64,000 nucleotides of DNA from Panacagrimonas sp041603235 (GTDB taxonomy: Bacteria > Pseudomonadota > Gammaproteobacteria > Nevskiales > Nevskiaceae). The number at the start of each line of letters is the position of its first letter. The first letter of the stretch is position 1. A model generated the notes under the pieces. That model had not been told where the DNA came from. It did not search any database and saw nothing but the letters and a program-made list of their open reading frames with translations. The stretch spans positions 186,001 through 250,000 of the forward strand of contig JBFIES010000005.1 in the NCBI GenBank assembly GCA_041603235.1, read 5' to 3'. Shown piece after piece: positions 17,635 through 25,957 of this stretch. Made by a program: the position numbers and the translations under genes.

Positions 17635-17750
17635 GTGAGTGACGGACTTCCCTTCCTCACTCCCCGCTTTCACTCCCTGGGCGGGTCCGGTATCCCCAAA
17701 CCGGAGCAAGCTGGCCCGGCGAATTTCCCCGATTCGCCGGGCCTTTTCTA
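17635..17750 (+). ncRNA. Candidate small RNA with three C-rich-loop hairpins
   Basis: This explains most of the 353-base gap between polA and the next gene. Three stem-loops follow each other: GAGTGA/TCACTC (17637-17642 with 17657-17662), TCCGGT/ACCGGA (17686-17691 with 17700-17705), and the terminator stem (17713-17743). Each loop exposes a C-rich run: ACTTCCCTTCC, ATCCCCAA and TTCCCCG. Small RNAs in the same place relative to polA are known in enterics (Spot 42), Pseudomonas (ErsA) and, as I recall, Xanthomonas (sX13, also about 115 nt with C-rich loops). C-rich loops suit pairing with G-rich ribosome-binding sites. Bases 17448-17600 contain nothing else I recognise. Confidence 0.72.
17713..17749 (+). 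terminator. Strong Rho-independent terminator of the small RNA
   Basis: A perfect 12-bp stem, GGCCCGGCGAAT (17713-17724) with ATTCGCCGGGCC (17732-17743), around a 7-base loop, followed at once by TTTTCT. It points along the plus strand and ends the candidate small RNA; it would also stop read-through from polA. Confidence 0.9.
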
Positions 17751-17800
17751 TGGCGCAGCCATTCATTGATTCATCTCTTGCCGGTGCCGCTGTTGTGGCG

Positions 17801-18544
17801 TCAGCCCGGATGCAGCGCGTCCAGTTCGGGGTAAAAGCGAAACATGCATTCCTTGAGCGGGCGTCGCTGCGCTGAGTGCCAGTAGCGCTGAATGTTGTCC
17901 AGACTCAGAACGGATCGGGACAACTCCAAGAGATGCGGGATCTGCCCGACTGCGGCAGTCATGGCGCGCGGGAAGGCAAACTTCAGGCCTTCGATCGTGA
18001 ACATCAGTGACAGATCGGCGTAGCTCAGCTGCTTGCCCAGCAGATAGGGCCCGCCGCTGAGACGGATCACCTGTTCGAAATAGGCCAGGTATTTGGGTTG
18101 CCGGACCTTCAGGTAATGAGCCGTGCGCCGAAGCGCTTCTGTGGTCTGATCTTCGTAATGCAGCTCCGGCGCGACCGGGTGGTGGGTGTCATGGACCTCG
18201 TTGGCCCAGTCCATGATCGACAGCTGTAGCTGATTGACCCAGCGCTGGCCCGGCGCATCGTCTGGCGACAGGCCATGGCGCTGACCCAGAAAGGCAAGAA
18301 TATTGGCTGTCTGCCCGATGATCTCGTCGCCCAGCTTCAGGAAGGGCGGCGCCAGCGGCGGACGCGGCAAGGTCTGATCGCCCAGGCTCAGCATCGGCGA
18401 GGCCAGCTCTGACCACTGCCTGATCACTTCCCTGAAAGGGACACCTGCCGCCACAAATGCCAGACGCACGAACTCGCCGCGACCCGGTATTTCCGGCCAG
18501 TAATAGAACTGATATTCAGCTTCTATGGGTGATGGTCTGGGCAT
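17801..18544 (-). CDS. Glutathione S-transferase-like protein
   Basis: A 247-residue cytoplasmic protein with an N-terminal thioredoxin-fold domain (QFYYWPEIPGRGEFVRLAFVAAGVPF, given here only as its key parts YYWPEIPGRGE and RLAFVAAG) and an all-helical C-terminal domain (GGPYLLGKQLSYADLSL). The IGQTANILAFLG segment corresponds to the glutathione-binding SNAIL/TRYL region of sigma-type GSTs, and Tyr 14-15 may be catalytic. The substrate is unknown. It sits downstream of engB on the minus strand, interrupting the usual polA-engB adjacency. Confidence 0.82.
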   Translation of the reverse strand: MPRPSPIEAEYQFYYWPEIPGRGEFVRLAFVAAGVPFREVIRQWSELASPMLSLGDQTLPRPPLAPPFLKLGDEIIGQTANILAFLGQRHGLSPDDAPGQRWVNQLQLSIMDWANEVHDTHHPVAPELHYEDQTTEALRRTAHYLKVRQPKYLAYFEQVIRLSGGPYLLGKQLSYADLSLMFTIEGLKFAFPRAMTAAVGQIPHLLELSRSVLSLDNIQRYWHSAQRRPLKECMFRFYPELDALHPG

Positions 18545-18561
18545 GAGGGGGCTCCTGATCC

Positions 18562-19197
18562 TCAGGCAACCGGTTCAAACATTTTCCAGATGATGTCGCG
18601 GCCTTGCTCCACCCCCTGGCCTGAGGTGGACGACCAGAGCTGGACCGTTGCATCAGTCTGCAGGCCCTTGAGGTCCTTCTGGACCTTGAGCAGCGTGTTC
18701 TTTGCGGCGCCAAAGCCCAGTTTGTCCGCCTTGGTCAGCAGGATGTGACAACGCCGCTGGCCCTGCCGGACCCAGGCGAGCATTTGCAGGTCGTAGTCGG
18801 TGAGGGGGTGCCGGCAATCCATGATCAGCACGATGCCCATCAGTGGCTGCCGCTTTTCGACAAACTCGCCGACCATGGCGGCCCAGTCCTGTCGCAGCGA
18901 AGCCGAAACCTTTGCATAGCCATAACCGGGCAGGTCGACCAGCCGTGCGTTCTCGGGGATATCAAACAAATTGATCAGCTGTGTTCTGCCCGGCGTCTTG
19001 CTGACGCGCGCCAGCCCTTTGCGGCCGCATAGCGCGTTGAGCGCGCTGGATTTTCCTGAGTTGGAGCGCCCCGCAAACGCCAGTTCGCTGCGCCCATCTG
19101 ACGGGCATTGCGAAAGTTTTGAGCAGGACATCAGGAAGTTGGCCTGCACAAACGGGTTGCGCTTGGGAGGTTCAGGCCGGGTGGAAGGTTCGCTCAT
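18562..19197 (-). CDS. engB: EngB/YihA family ribosome biogenesis GTPase
   Basis: A 211-residue essential GTPase of 50S subunit assembly. G1 is AGRSNSGKSS, G3 is DLPGYGYAKVS, G4 is TKADKLG, and the switch segment KTPGRTQLINLF is typical of EngB. The ATG at 19197 is chosen because family homology begins a few residues later (NPFVQANFLMSC); longer in-frame readings lack support. The GST gene follows after 17 bases. Divergent from the cytochrome c4 gene, as in pseudomonads. Confidence 0.95.
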   Translation of the reverse strand: MSEPSTRPEPPKRNPFVQANFLMSCSKLSQCPSDGRSELAFAGRSNSGKSSALNALCGRKGLARVSKTPGRTQLINLFDIPENARLVDLPGYGYAKVSASLRQDWAAMVGEFVEKRQPLMGIVLIMDCRHPLTDYDLQMLAWVRQGQRRCHILLTKADKLGFGAAKNTLLKVQKDLKGLQTDATVQLWSSTSGQGVEQGRDIIWKMFEPVA

Positions 19198-19364
19198 GAT
19201 GCAATTGAAACCAAAGTCGCAACCCAATTTCAGGGCAGAGGCACTGCATCGCTGACGTCGCCGCGTTTGGCAGTGTAAAATTCGCGTCACCATAAACGTT
19301 TGCCTGTGGTCCGTGCCAGTGGAACGGGCCTCATAACGACCTGCTTGAAGGGAGTAAGCCTTAA

Positions 19365-20051
19365 ATGTCGACTTTTGCCCGTGGCCTGTTTGTTGCCTGC
19401 GCGCTCGGATTGTTTGGATCCACCCACGCTGTCGCCAGCGACAAAGCGGAACCTGCTGCCCCATTCCTGAAGGGTGATGTCGAGGCTGGAGGCACTAAAG
19501 CCGCCACCTGCGCCGCCTGTCACGGCCCCGGCGGCAACAGTGCCAATCCGATCTGGCCAAGCCTTGCCGGTCAGGGTGCGCCGTATATTTACGCCCAGCT
19601 CAAAGCCTTCAAGAAGGGCATGGGCGGCGGCCAGAGCGAGCAGGACAAGGCTGAAATGCGCATGGACCCGGTGATGAGTGCCCAGGCCATGCCCCTTTCG
19701 GATCAGGACATGCAGGATCTGGCCGTGTTTTTTGCCGCGCAAAGCCCCAAACCTGGCGTTGCCAGCGAAGACTCTGTTGCCATCGCAGAGCCGCTGTACC
19801 GAGCGGGTGATGCAGAGCGTGGCGTTCCGGCTTGCGCGAGCTGCCATGGCCCCACCGGTGCCGGTAACCCCGCAGCGGGCTATCCGCGAATCGGCGCCCA
19901 GCAGGCGGACTACACGGCCAAGCAGCTCAAGGCTTATCGCAGTGGGGAACGCAAGGCCGGTGCCCATGGTCTGATCATGGCGGAGGTTGCGGCCAAGCTC
20001 AGCGATGAAGAAATTGCAGCGCTTGCGTCCTACCTGAACGGCCTGCAGTAG
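19365..20051 (+). CDS. Diheme cytochrome c4
   Basis: A 228-residue secreted protein with a signal peptide (cleavage near VAS/DKA, about residue 24) and two similar c-type domains, each with one heme site: CAACHG near residue 45 and CASCHG near 157. Candidate axial methionines lie in QAMPLSDQDM and GLIMAEVA. Cytochrome c4 carries electrons to terminal oxidases in the periplasm. dsbA follows after 43 bases, a conserved neighbour in pseudomonads and xanthomonads. Confidence 0.93.
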   Translation: MSTFARGLFVACALGLFGSTHAVASDKAEPAAPFLKGDVEAGGTKAATCAACHGPGGNSANPIWPSLAGQGAPYIYAQLKAFKKGMGGGQSEQDKAEMRMDPVMSAQAMPLSDQDMQDLAVFFAAQSPKPGVASEDSVAIAEPLYRAGDAERGVPACASCHGPTGAGNPAAGYPRIGAQQADYTAKQLKAYRSGERKAGAHGLIMAEVAAKLSDEEIAALASYLNGLQ

Positions 20052-20094
20052 TCCTGCTCAAAGGCCAGACAGTATCTAGACAAGGATTGTTGCC

Positions 20095-20760
20095 ATGCGC
20101 AGTTTGATGCGGGCCCTGATGGCTACGCTTTGCCTCATGACATTTGCCTGCTCTGCGCAGGACGGTGAGGCGGGCTCTGCCAAGACTTTCAAGGAAGGCG
20201 AGCACTTCAAGAAGGTCAAGACAGTTGCGAAGCCCGAGGATGCCAAGCGCATCAAGGTCGAAGAATTTTTCTGGTATGGCTGCGGTCATTGCTTCAACTT
20301 TGAGCCGGAGATTTCGGCCTGGGTCAAGCGCAAGCCTTCGGATGTGGACTTCATCCGTGTTCCGTCCAGTCTGGGGCGCCCCGAAGGCGTCATCCACCAG
20401 AAGGCCTACTACACAGCTGAAGCACTGGGCCTGACGGACAAGATTCATCCTGCGTTTTTTGCCGCTATCCACAACAAGCATCAGCCTCTGTTTACGCAGA
20501 AGGCGGTCGGGGCTTACTTCAATGCCCATAGCGGGGTCCTGCCGGATATTTTTGACAGCACCTTCAGCAGCTTCGCGGTCGACAGCCGTGTGCGTCGCGC
20601 CACTGCGCTGGCCAAGGACTACCAGATTTTCAGCGTGCCCTCAGTGGTGGTCGGCGGCAAATACCAGAGCACGGCGGAAATGGCCGGCGGTACGTTCAAG
20701 GACCTCACGCAGGTCATTGATTTCCTGATCGAGAAGATCCGCAAGGAACGTCAGGGTTGA
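20095..20760 (+). CDS. dsbA: DsbA-type thiol:disulfide oxidoreductase
   Basis: A 221-residue exported oxidoreductase that introduces disulfides into periplasmic proteins. The active site is FFWYGCGHCFNFEP, a CGHC motif rather than the CPHC of E. coli, and the cis-Pro loop is FSVPSVVVGGKY. The signal region ends MTFACSAQDGE; the Cys could be lipidated but does not fit the lipobox well. AAGGA upstream of the ATG at 20095 serves as ribosome site. It is placed after cytochrome c4 and before an exported zinc peptidase, which may be a DsbA client. Confidence 0.93.
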   Translation: MRSLMRALMATLCLMTFACSAQDGEAGSAKTFKEGEHFKKVKTVAKPEDAKRIKVEEFFWYGCGHCFNFEPEISAWVKRKPSDVDFIRVPSSLGRPEGVIHQKAYYTAEALGLTDKIHPAFFAAIHNKHQPLFTQKAVGAYFNAHSGVLPDIFDSTFSSFAVDSRVRRATALAKDYQIFSVPSVVVGGKYQSTAEMAGGTFKDLTQVIDFLIEKIRKERQG

Positions 20761-20788
20761 GACTGCCGTTCGTTTGGGCTCAAGCATC

Positions 20789-21730
20789 GTGAAAATGACA
20801 ATTGCCCGGCTCATGGCCGGGCTTTTGGCTTTCAGCGTGGCCGGTGCTGCTCTCGCGCAGGTGCCGTTGGCCTCGCTTGAGCGAGCCTGCAAGAACATTG
20901 GGCAGCGCCTGGCCAGCGTCGATACCGAGTACTGCATCAATGCCGGACTCAAGCTCGGTGATGGCGCTAGTGTTCAGGGAATGCCGTTTCTGTATCGCGA
21001 TTACCTGCCGGGTAGCAGCCGGCGAACCCCGTATCGGGTCATGCTCATTGGAGGTATTCACGGCGACGAACTGAGTTCGGTCAGCATCGTGTTCCAGTGG
21101 ATGCAGAAACTCGACAAGGAGCGGCTGCAACCTTTTCACTGGCGCGTGATTCCAGCCAGCAACCCGGACGGCCTGTTGACGCGGCCGTCCAGCAGGACCA
21201 ACGCGCGTGGCGTTGATCTGAACCGCAATTTCCCCACGCCGGACTGGGAAAACACCGCGCAAAAATACTGGATCGAGAAAACGCGGCGCGACCCGCGGCG
21301 TAATCCCGGCCCCGGGCCGATGTCCGAGCCGGAATCGCGCTGGCTGACCCAGCAGATCGCGGAGTTTCGTCCTGATGCCATCGTGTCCGTGCATGCGCCT
21401 TTCGGCATTCTTGATTTTGACGGGCCGCTGCACCCGCCGCAGCGTTTCGGATATCTGCGCCTACAGCCGCTGGGCGTGTATCCCGGGTCACTGGGCAATT
21501 ACTCAGGCGTGAATAAGGGGCTGCCCACGATCACGCTGGAATTGCCGCACGCGGGCATCATGCCGACCTTCGATCAGTCGCAGCGTGTCTGGGCCGATAT
21601 GCTCACCTGGCTGGAAAAGCACCTGCCCAATGCCGATGCTCCTCTGTTTCAGCGTCTTGATGCCACGCCGTGGACGCTGGGAGATGCGATCAATCCGATG
21701 ACGGATCAGCTGCTTCAGGCCAGAAACTGA
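20789..21730 (+). CDS. Exported M14-family zinc carboxypeptidase, MpaA-like
   Basis: About 313 residues with a signal peptide (MTIARLMAGLLAFSVAGAAL, cut after ALA). Zinc ligands are in GGIHGDELSS (His, Glu) and SVHAP (His), and the catalytic Glu is in ITLELPHAG; RGVDLNRNFP is the substrate-binding Arg/Asn block. M14 peptidases of this sort cleave murein peptides or similar substrates in the periplasm. The start is uncertain: GTG at 20789 and ATG at 20795 both precede the signal peptide and neither has a clear ribosome site. Its end overlaps the convergent regulator gene by 16 bases. Confidence 0.82.
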   Translation: MKMTIARLMAGLLAFSVAGAALAQVPLASLERACKNIGQRLASVDTEYCINAGLKLGDGASVQGMPFLYRDYLPGSSRRTPYRVMLIGGIHGDELSSVSIVFQWMQKLDKERLQPFHWRVIPASNPDGLLTRPSSRTNARGVDLNRNFPTPDWENTAQKYWIEKTRRDPRRNPGPGPMSEPESRWLTQQIAEFRPDAIVSVHAPFGILDFDGPLHPPQRFGYLRLQPLGVYPGSLGNYSGVNKGLPTITLELPHAGIMPTFDQSQRVWADMLTWLEKHLPNADAPLFQRLDATPWTLGDAINPMTDQLLQARN

Positions 21731-22542
21731 CGCATCAGGCGATCACTCGCCTCGTCGGCCGGATAGAGGTTTTCAATGCGAAGCTCATCGGTGGTGATAT
21801 CCATCGGCGTGCCGAAGGTTGTGAGCGTTGTGAACAGACTCAGCTGTGTGCCATTCAGACTCAATTGCATCGGCAGGATAGGCAACATGGAGGCGTTCCG
21901 ATCCACGTGTTTGCTCCTTGCTGGCAGGCCGGGATACTTCAAAACCTCGCTGAGTAGCGGATCGAGCTCACGATAATCCATGGCCTCGTGCGCGGCGCGG
22001 GTCAGGAGGTGCGTGGCGATCTCATCAAAGTTCTGTATGTAAGGTCGCAGGCCTTCGGGGTGCAGTGTCATGCGCATGAGATTCATGCCGCCAACCCGCT
22101 TTGCAATCGCCTCGCCACCGCCAAGCAGATCCAGCAGCTTGGGCAGCGCACGATTGGCCATGATCAGATTCCAGCTACGGTCAACCACCAGTGCGGGAAA
22201 CGGCTCGTGCAGGCTCATCATGCGCTCCAATGCCGTGCGCACTGGCGCCATCTCTGCGGCGTCGAGTTGTCGGCGCGGATAGATTCCGGCAAAGCCAGCT
22301 GCGCCGAGCAGGCGGTTGCGGGTGGCAAGCGGCAGATCGAGTGCTTCAGACAATTGCACAACCATGTCGCGACTCGGGCGCGCCCGCCCGGACTCCAGAA
22401 AGCTCAGGTGACGTTGCGAAACCTCGGCGTGCAGGGATAGATCGAGCTGCGACAGCCGGCGACCGCGCCTGAACTCGCGCAGCAGGCCGCCAAATTCCTG
22501 TTCGCCGCCTAGCGTGGGTTCGTCACTTTCCATGGAAGGCAT
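21715..22542 (-). CDS. XRE-family transcriptional regulator with MmyB-like ligand domain
   Basis: A 275-residue DNA-binding protein. Residues 16-75 are a Cro/C1-type helix-turn-helix (GLLREFRRGRRLSQLDLSL, then VSQRHLSFLESGRARPS). The C-terminal two thirds match the MmyB-like PAS-type domain (PALVVDRSWNLIMANRAL, GMNLMRMTLHPEGLRPYI, TTFGTPMDITTDELRIENLYPAD), which in relatives may bind fatty acids. Targets are unknown; the divergent small membrane-protein cluster at 22.6-23.7 kb is the nearest candidate. Start may be at the first or fourth codon. Confidence 0.88.
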   Translation of the reverse strand: MPSMESDEPTLGGEQEFGGLLREFRRGRRLSQLDLSLHAEVSQRHLSFLESGRARPSRDMVVQLSEALDLPLATRNRLLGAAGFAGIYPRRQLDAAEMAPVRTALERMMSLHEPFPALVVDRSWNLIMANRALPKLLDLLGGGEAIAKRVGGMNLMRMTLHPEGLRPYIQNFDEIATHLLTRAAHEAMDYRELDPLLSEVLKYPGLPARSKHVDRNASMLPILPMQLSLNGTQLSLFTTLTTFGTPMDITTDELRIENLYPADEASDRLMRQFLA

Positions 22543-22642
22543 TCTGCAGCCTGCCGGTAGGCGGTGCCATTACCTCAAGCGTAATTGAATGGCCTCGCAA
22601 GCTTCTCCAAAGTGCCTGGAGACATCTTTAATGAGGCCACGC

Positions 22643-22936
22643 ATGAAAATCCGAATGCTAGCGCTAAGCGCAATCCTGCTCGCGTTTGGCGCTTTGAGCG
22701 CACTCGCCCTGGTCGAACACGGCTACTGGGGGATCTTCAAATTTCAGCTGACATCCAGTGCAGGGTGGCAGGTGCTCGCCGATCTGGTGCTGGTCTGCAT
22801 GCTCGCCATCCTCTGGATGATCGCCGACGCACGCCGCACCGGCCGCAACGTATGGCCTTTTGTGCTGCTGACCTTGATCGGCGGTGCATTCGGCCCATTG
22901 CTGTATCTGACCTTGGGGAGTCGCTCTGATGAATAA
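22643..22936 (+). CDS. DUF2834 family small membrane protein
   Basis: A 97-residue protein with three predicted membrane helices (about 5-22, 38-56, 67-88). It carries the DUF2834 features HGYWGIF and the C-terminal GAFGPLLYLTL. Function is unknown. The ATG at 22643 has GAGG at 22633-22636 at good spacing. It is the first of three consecutive small membrane-protein genes divergent from the XRE regulator. Confidence 0.75.
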   Translation: MKIRMLALSAILLAFGALSALALVEHGYWGIFKFQLTSSAGWQVLADLVLVCMLAILWMIADARRTGRNVWPFVLLTLIGGAFGPLLYLTLGSRSDE

Positions 22937-22969
22937 TTGTTCTCAAGCTTTCTTAACCGGAACGTATCC

Positions 22970-23350
22970 ATGAGAGATTGGATCTTCAGACTGGGCTTCG
23001 CGACCCTATGGGCGCACGAGCTGGACGCCATTGCACGTGGCGAATGGCGCGTGTTGCCGCTCACCAGCTTCCTGCCGGATCAGGTGGGCTATGTGGTATT
23101 CGTGGTGCTGCACATTCCATTGCTGGCGGTGTTGGTGTATCTGCTGTCGCACGCCAATTCGGTGGTGCGCATGCGCACCGAACTGGCCATCAGCGGCTTC
23201 CTGTTGGTGCATGTTGGCTTGCACCTGTTGTTTTCGGGGCATCAGCACTATGACTTTCATTCGCTGCTGTCCAAGGCGCTGATCTTCGGCGGTGCAGCAC
23301 TGGGTGCATTGCACCTGATGCTCAGCTGGCGTCAGAACAAGGAGGGGTAA
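22970..23350 (+). CDS. DUF6713 family membrane protein
   Basis: A 126-residue protein with about four membrane helices. WAHELDAIARGEWRVLP near the N terminus and HVGLHLLFSGHQHYDF in the third helix region, with several conserved His, match the DUF6713 family. The role is unknown. Its TAA overlaps the ATG of the next gene (TAATG), so the two are probably translated together. Confidence 0.75.
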   Translation: MRDWIFRLGFATLWAHELDAIARGEWRVLPLTSFLPDQVGYVVFVVLHIPLLAVLVYLLSHANSVVRMRTELAISGFLLVHVGLHLLFSGHQHYDFHSLLSKALIFGGAALGALHLMLSWRQNKEG

Positions 23351-23730
23351 TGGAAGGGATGTCTCACTATGCGATGTCGGCTTGCCTGATTCTGGCTGGC
23401 TTGATTCATCTGATACCGGGCATTGCGGCATTTGCGCCATCGCGAATGGCCAGCCTTTATGAGATTCGCACGGAGGATGTGACGCTACTCCTGCTGCTCA
23501 GGCACCGCGCCGTCTTGTTTGCGCTGCTGGGCGCCGCCCTACTCGCAGCTGCGTTCGTCCCGGCATGGCATCTGTCAGCCGCTGTTGCGGCTCTGCTTAG
23601 CATGCTGAGTTTTATCTTCTTCGCGCGGGGCAGCGTGCTCCCGCCAGCGATTATCAGAGTGATTCGAATCGACATCGGGCTCAGCGTTCTGCTGGGTTTG
23701 ACGCTGTTGTTGCGGTTGGCTTCAGGCTAA
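23350..23730 (+). CDS. Small four-helix membrane protein of unknown function
   Basis: A 126-residue very hydrophobic protein with four predicted membrane helices. RMASLYEIRTEDVTLLLLLRHRAVLFALLG, recognisable by the core LLRHRAVLFALLG, is shared with a family often mislabelled as phosphopantetheine adenylyltransferase; no nucleotidyltransferase motif is present. It is coupled to the DUF6713 gene and ends 4 bases inside the convergent DUF2062 gene. Confidence 0.7.
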   Translation: MEGMSHYAMSACLILAGLIHLIPGIAAFAPSRMASLYEIRTEDVTLLLLLRHRAVLFALLGAALLAAAFVPAWHLSAAVAALLSMLSFIFFARGSVLPPAIIRVIRIDIGLSVLLGLTLLLRLASG

Positions 23731-24254
23731 GCGCTGTTGCGACTTTTCAGGCTCTGCATCTTCTTGATGGGGCCGTGGCAGGAAAGATAAATCAGTCCAA
23801 AAATGAGCGGAGACAACAAGACCCAGACAGCGATGCCGTACAAGGCAACCATGCCGTAATCGATCATGAACTGACCCGGGCCAGCCCAGAACCGGTCTGT
23901 CAGTTCGCCGATCGAAGTGATCGGTACTGGGGGTTGGCGGAAAAGCGCTTCTCCGGCGCGGTAGAAGGGGATCAGTAGCAGAATCTGCACCGGATAAATC
24001 AGGTAGTTGACCAGCTGGATGATGGGCTGATTGAGTTTCCAGATGGCGGCGACGAGAGTGCATAGCAGCGTCGTCGCTCCCAGTATGGGAAACAAGCCGA
24101 GTGTGACGCCGGCTGCCAGGGTGAGCGCGATGGCTCCTGGCGAGGTGCCTTGCCTGAGCTGATTGATGATCGGAGCAAGAATTTTCCGCCGCCACCAACC
24201 TGGTTTTTCAGTCTCGGTGTCGGCGGCAGGAACGGGCTCGGATTCGCGGTTCAC
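23727..24254 (-). CDS. DUF2062 domain membrane protein
   Basis: A 175-residue protein when started at the GTG at 24254, which overlaps the stop of the DUF1475 gene as GTGA. Residues 23-35 (WWRRKILAPI) lead into the DUF2062 core with GTSPGAIALTLAAGVTLGLFPI and NQPIIQLVNYLIYPVQ, followed by two or three more membrane helices. Family function is unknown; members are often next to glycosyltransferases or lipid genes. Here it is the last gene of the lipid-modification run. Confidence 0.82.
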   Translation of the reverse strand: MNRESEPVPAADTETEKPGWWRRKILAPIINQLRQGTSPGAIALTLAAGVTLGLFPILGATTLLCTLVAAIWKLNQPIIQLVNYLIYPVQILLLIPFYRAGEALFRQPPVPITSIGELTDRFWAGPGQFMIDYGMVALYGIAVWVLLSPLIFGLIYLSCHGPIKKMQSLKSRNSA

Positions 24255-24604
24255 GCGGGCCTGCGCAGCAACAGGTCTTTCGCAGTTGGATTCGGCGGCA
24301 AGGTCCAGAGCTGTACCAGCATGTAGGCGCCCATCGCCATGTTGCCCAGCAGCAACACGCCTACCAACCACGCAAGGCGAGAGGTCCAGCTCGGTTCCTT
24401 GTAGGCAATCCAGAGCCAGAACCAGATAAACCCGAAGTAGGCGTCGAACAGGGTTGCCACCTGCCAGGGGTTGCCGCCCTCAGTGGGGTTGCTGAGCAGG
24501 TCCTTGATGACGGGCACGATGCTGACATGCCCAGTGGCCCAGACGGATACGCCGATCAAGGCGGCGATCACGCCTACAGAGAACAAGGTGAGTGCAAATT
24601 TCAT
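24251..24604 (-). CDS. DUF1475 family membrane protein
   Basis: A 117-residue membrane protein with three helices. NPWQVATLFDAYFGF and LWIAYKEPSW are the DUF1475 signature. No activity is known for the family. It lies 51 bases downstream of the cyclopropane synthase-like gene on the same strand and is coupled to DUF2062, so it likely works with the lipid-modification genes. Confidence 0.8.
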   Translation of the reverse strand: MKFALTLFSVGVIAALIGVSVWATGHVSIVPVIKDLLSNPTEGGNPWQVATLFDAYFGFIWFWLWIAYKEPSWTSRLAWLVGVLLLGNMAMGAYMLVQLWTLPPNPTAKDLLLRRPA

Positions 24605-24655
24605 GAATGTATTCTGGCACGCCAGTTCGCGACCGGATGCGGCAGTGCTGAGGGC

Positions 24656-25942
24656 CTAGGGCTTGTGCAGGGTGATTTGCATCAGGTCGATGCTGCCCAC
24701 CCGGAATCCGCATTCACAGTAGGACAAATAGTAGCGCCACATATTGAGAAAGCGCTGATCGAACTGCGCCACGATCTTCTCTCGCACCGACAGTACATTG
24801 CGATGCCACTGGGCCAGGGTGTCTGCATAGTCTTCTGCGTAGAAGCTGGCATCTGCCGGCCTCAGGCCTGCACCCCTTGAGAGGTCCTCGAACTTGCCGG
24901 GAGGGCACAGCATGCCGCCGGGAAAAATGTACTTCTGGATGAAATCGCGTTTGGTGCGGTAGTGATCAAAGATCGCCGGGTTGATGGTGATGCCCTGAAT
25001 GGCAGCGCGCCCGCCTGGTTTGAGCGCTGACGCAATCGACTCGAAGTAGCCGGGCCAGTATTCCTCGCCAACGGCTTCATACATTTCGATGGACACGACG
25101 CGGTCGTAGACCTCATTCACATCGCGATAGTCGCGAATCTCGAAAGTCACCAGATCGGCAACCCCCGCCTGCTCAGCGCGCAATCGAGCTTCGGCCAGCT
25201 GTTCGTGCGAGAGCGTGATCGAATGAACGTGACAGCCCGCGTGCTTCGCCGCGTAGATGGCAAACCCGCCCCAGCCGGAACCGATCTCAAGCACGGTATG
25301 TTCAGGCTTCAGGTCGAGGCGCTCGAACATCAACTTGAACTTGTTGATCTGCGCATCCTGCAGGGTTTGCGAGGGCTCGATGTACATGCCGGCGGAGTAG
25401 GCCATGCTGTCGTCGAGCCACATCTTGTAGAACTCGTTGCCCAGGTCGTAATGGAATTCGATGTTCTTGCGCGCAGTTTTCTTGCTGTTGGATTTGCGCC
25501 GGTGCTGCCAGTAGCCGTACAGCTTTCCGAACCAGTTTTTTTCGAATGGTCCTTTGTAATAGGGCTCGTTGAGGTAAAGCGTCATCAGCAGTTGTGTCAG
25601 GTCTGGCGAGTCCCAGCAGTTGTCGATGTAGGAATCGCCGATGCCGACTTCGCCCGAAGCCAGCACGTGACGCATCAGGCGCTCGCAGTTGCGGATGTTC
25701 CAGACCCCGTGCGGCCCCGGCTCGCTGCCTTCGAAATGACGGGTCGCGCCATTGGGCAGAGACACATCCAGTGTGCCCTTGCGCATGCCCGACAGCATGT
25801 AGAGAACCAGCCGCATGCTCCATGGCAGGCCTTTGAGATCACCGCTGGACGTCAGGGCGGTGGGCAGGTCCGGAGAAAAACCGTCGCGGCCCATGATCTT
25901 GCTCAGTTCACGATCCTGCTCATCCAGTTTTTTCTTGTCCAT
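24656..25942 (-). CDS. cfa: Cyclopropane-fatty-acyl-phospholipid synthase-like methyltransferase
   Basis: A 428-residue SAM-dependent methyltransferase acting on double bonds of membrane phospholipid acyl chains. Motif I is VLEIGSGWGGFAIYAA; HYDLGNEFYKMWLD, YDRVVSIEMYEAVGEEYW and KYIFPGGMLCP are classic CFA synthase blocks. I chose the ATG at 25942 because AGAGGA sits 8 bases before it. The upstream FAD oxidoreductase and DUF1365 genes form a widespread cluster with this enzyme class; related clusters make methylated or furan fatty acids, so the product may not be a plain cyclopropane. Confidence 0.93.
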   Translation of the reverse strand: MDKKKLDEQDRELSKIMGRDGFSPDLPTALTSSGDLKGLPWSMRLVLYMLSGMRKGTLDVSLPNGATRHFEGSEPGPHGVWNIRNCERLMRHVLASGEVGIGDSYIDNCWDSPDLTQLLMTLYLNEPYYKGPFEKNWFGKLYGYWQHRRKSNSKKTARKNIEFHYDLGNEFYKMWLDDSMAYSAGMYIEPSQTLQDAQINKFKLMFERLDLKPEHTVLEIGSGWGGFAIYAAKHAGCHVHSITLSHEQLAEARLRAEQAGVADLVTFEIRDYRDVNEVYDRVVSIEMYEAVGEEYWPGYFESIASALKPGGRAAIQGITINPAIFDHYRTKRDFIQKYIFPGGMLCPPGKFEDLSRGAGLRPADASFYAEDYADTLAQWHRNVLSVREKIVAQFDQRFLNMWRYYLSYCECGFRVGSIDLMQITLHKP

Positions 25943-25957
25943 GCACACATCCTCTAC

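Noticed and set aside
22585..22929. Overlapping 114-codon frame beside the DUF2834 gene
   Set aside because: Shifted frame of the DUF2834 gene with no membrane pattern; the other frame has a ribosome site and family motifs.
23350..23730. Phosphopantetheine adenylyltransferase label for the small membrane protein
   Set aside because: No nucleotidyltransferase HxGH motif and four membrane helices; the label would be a propagated error.
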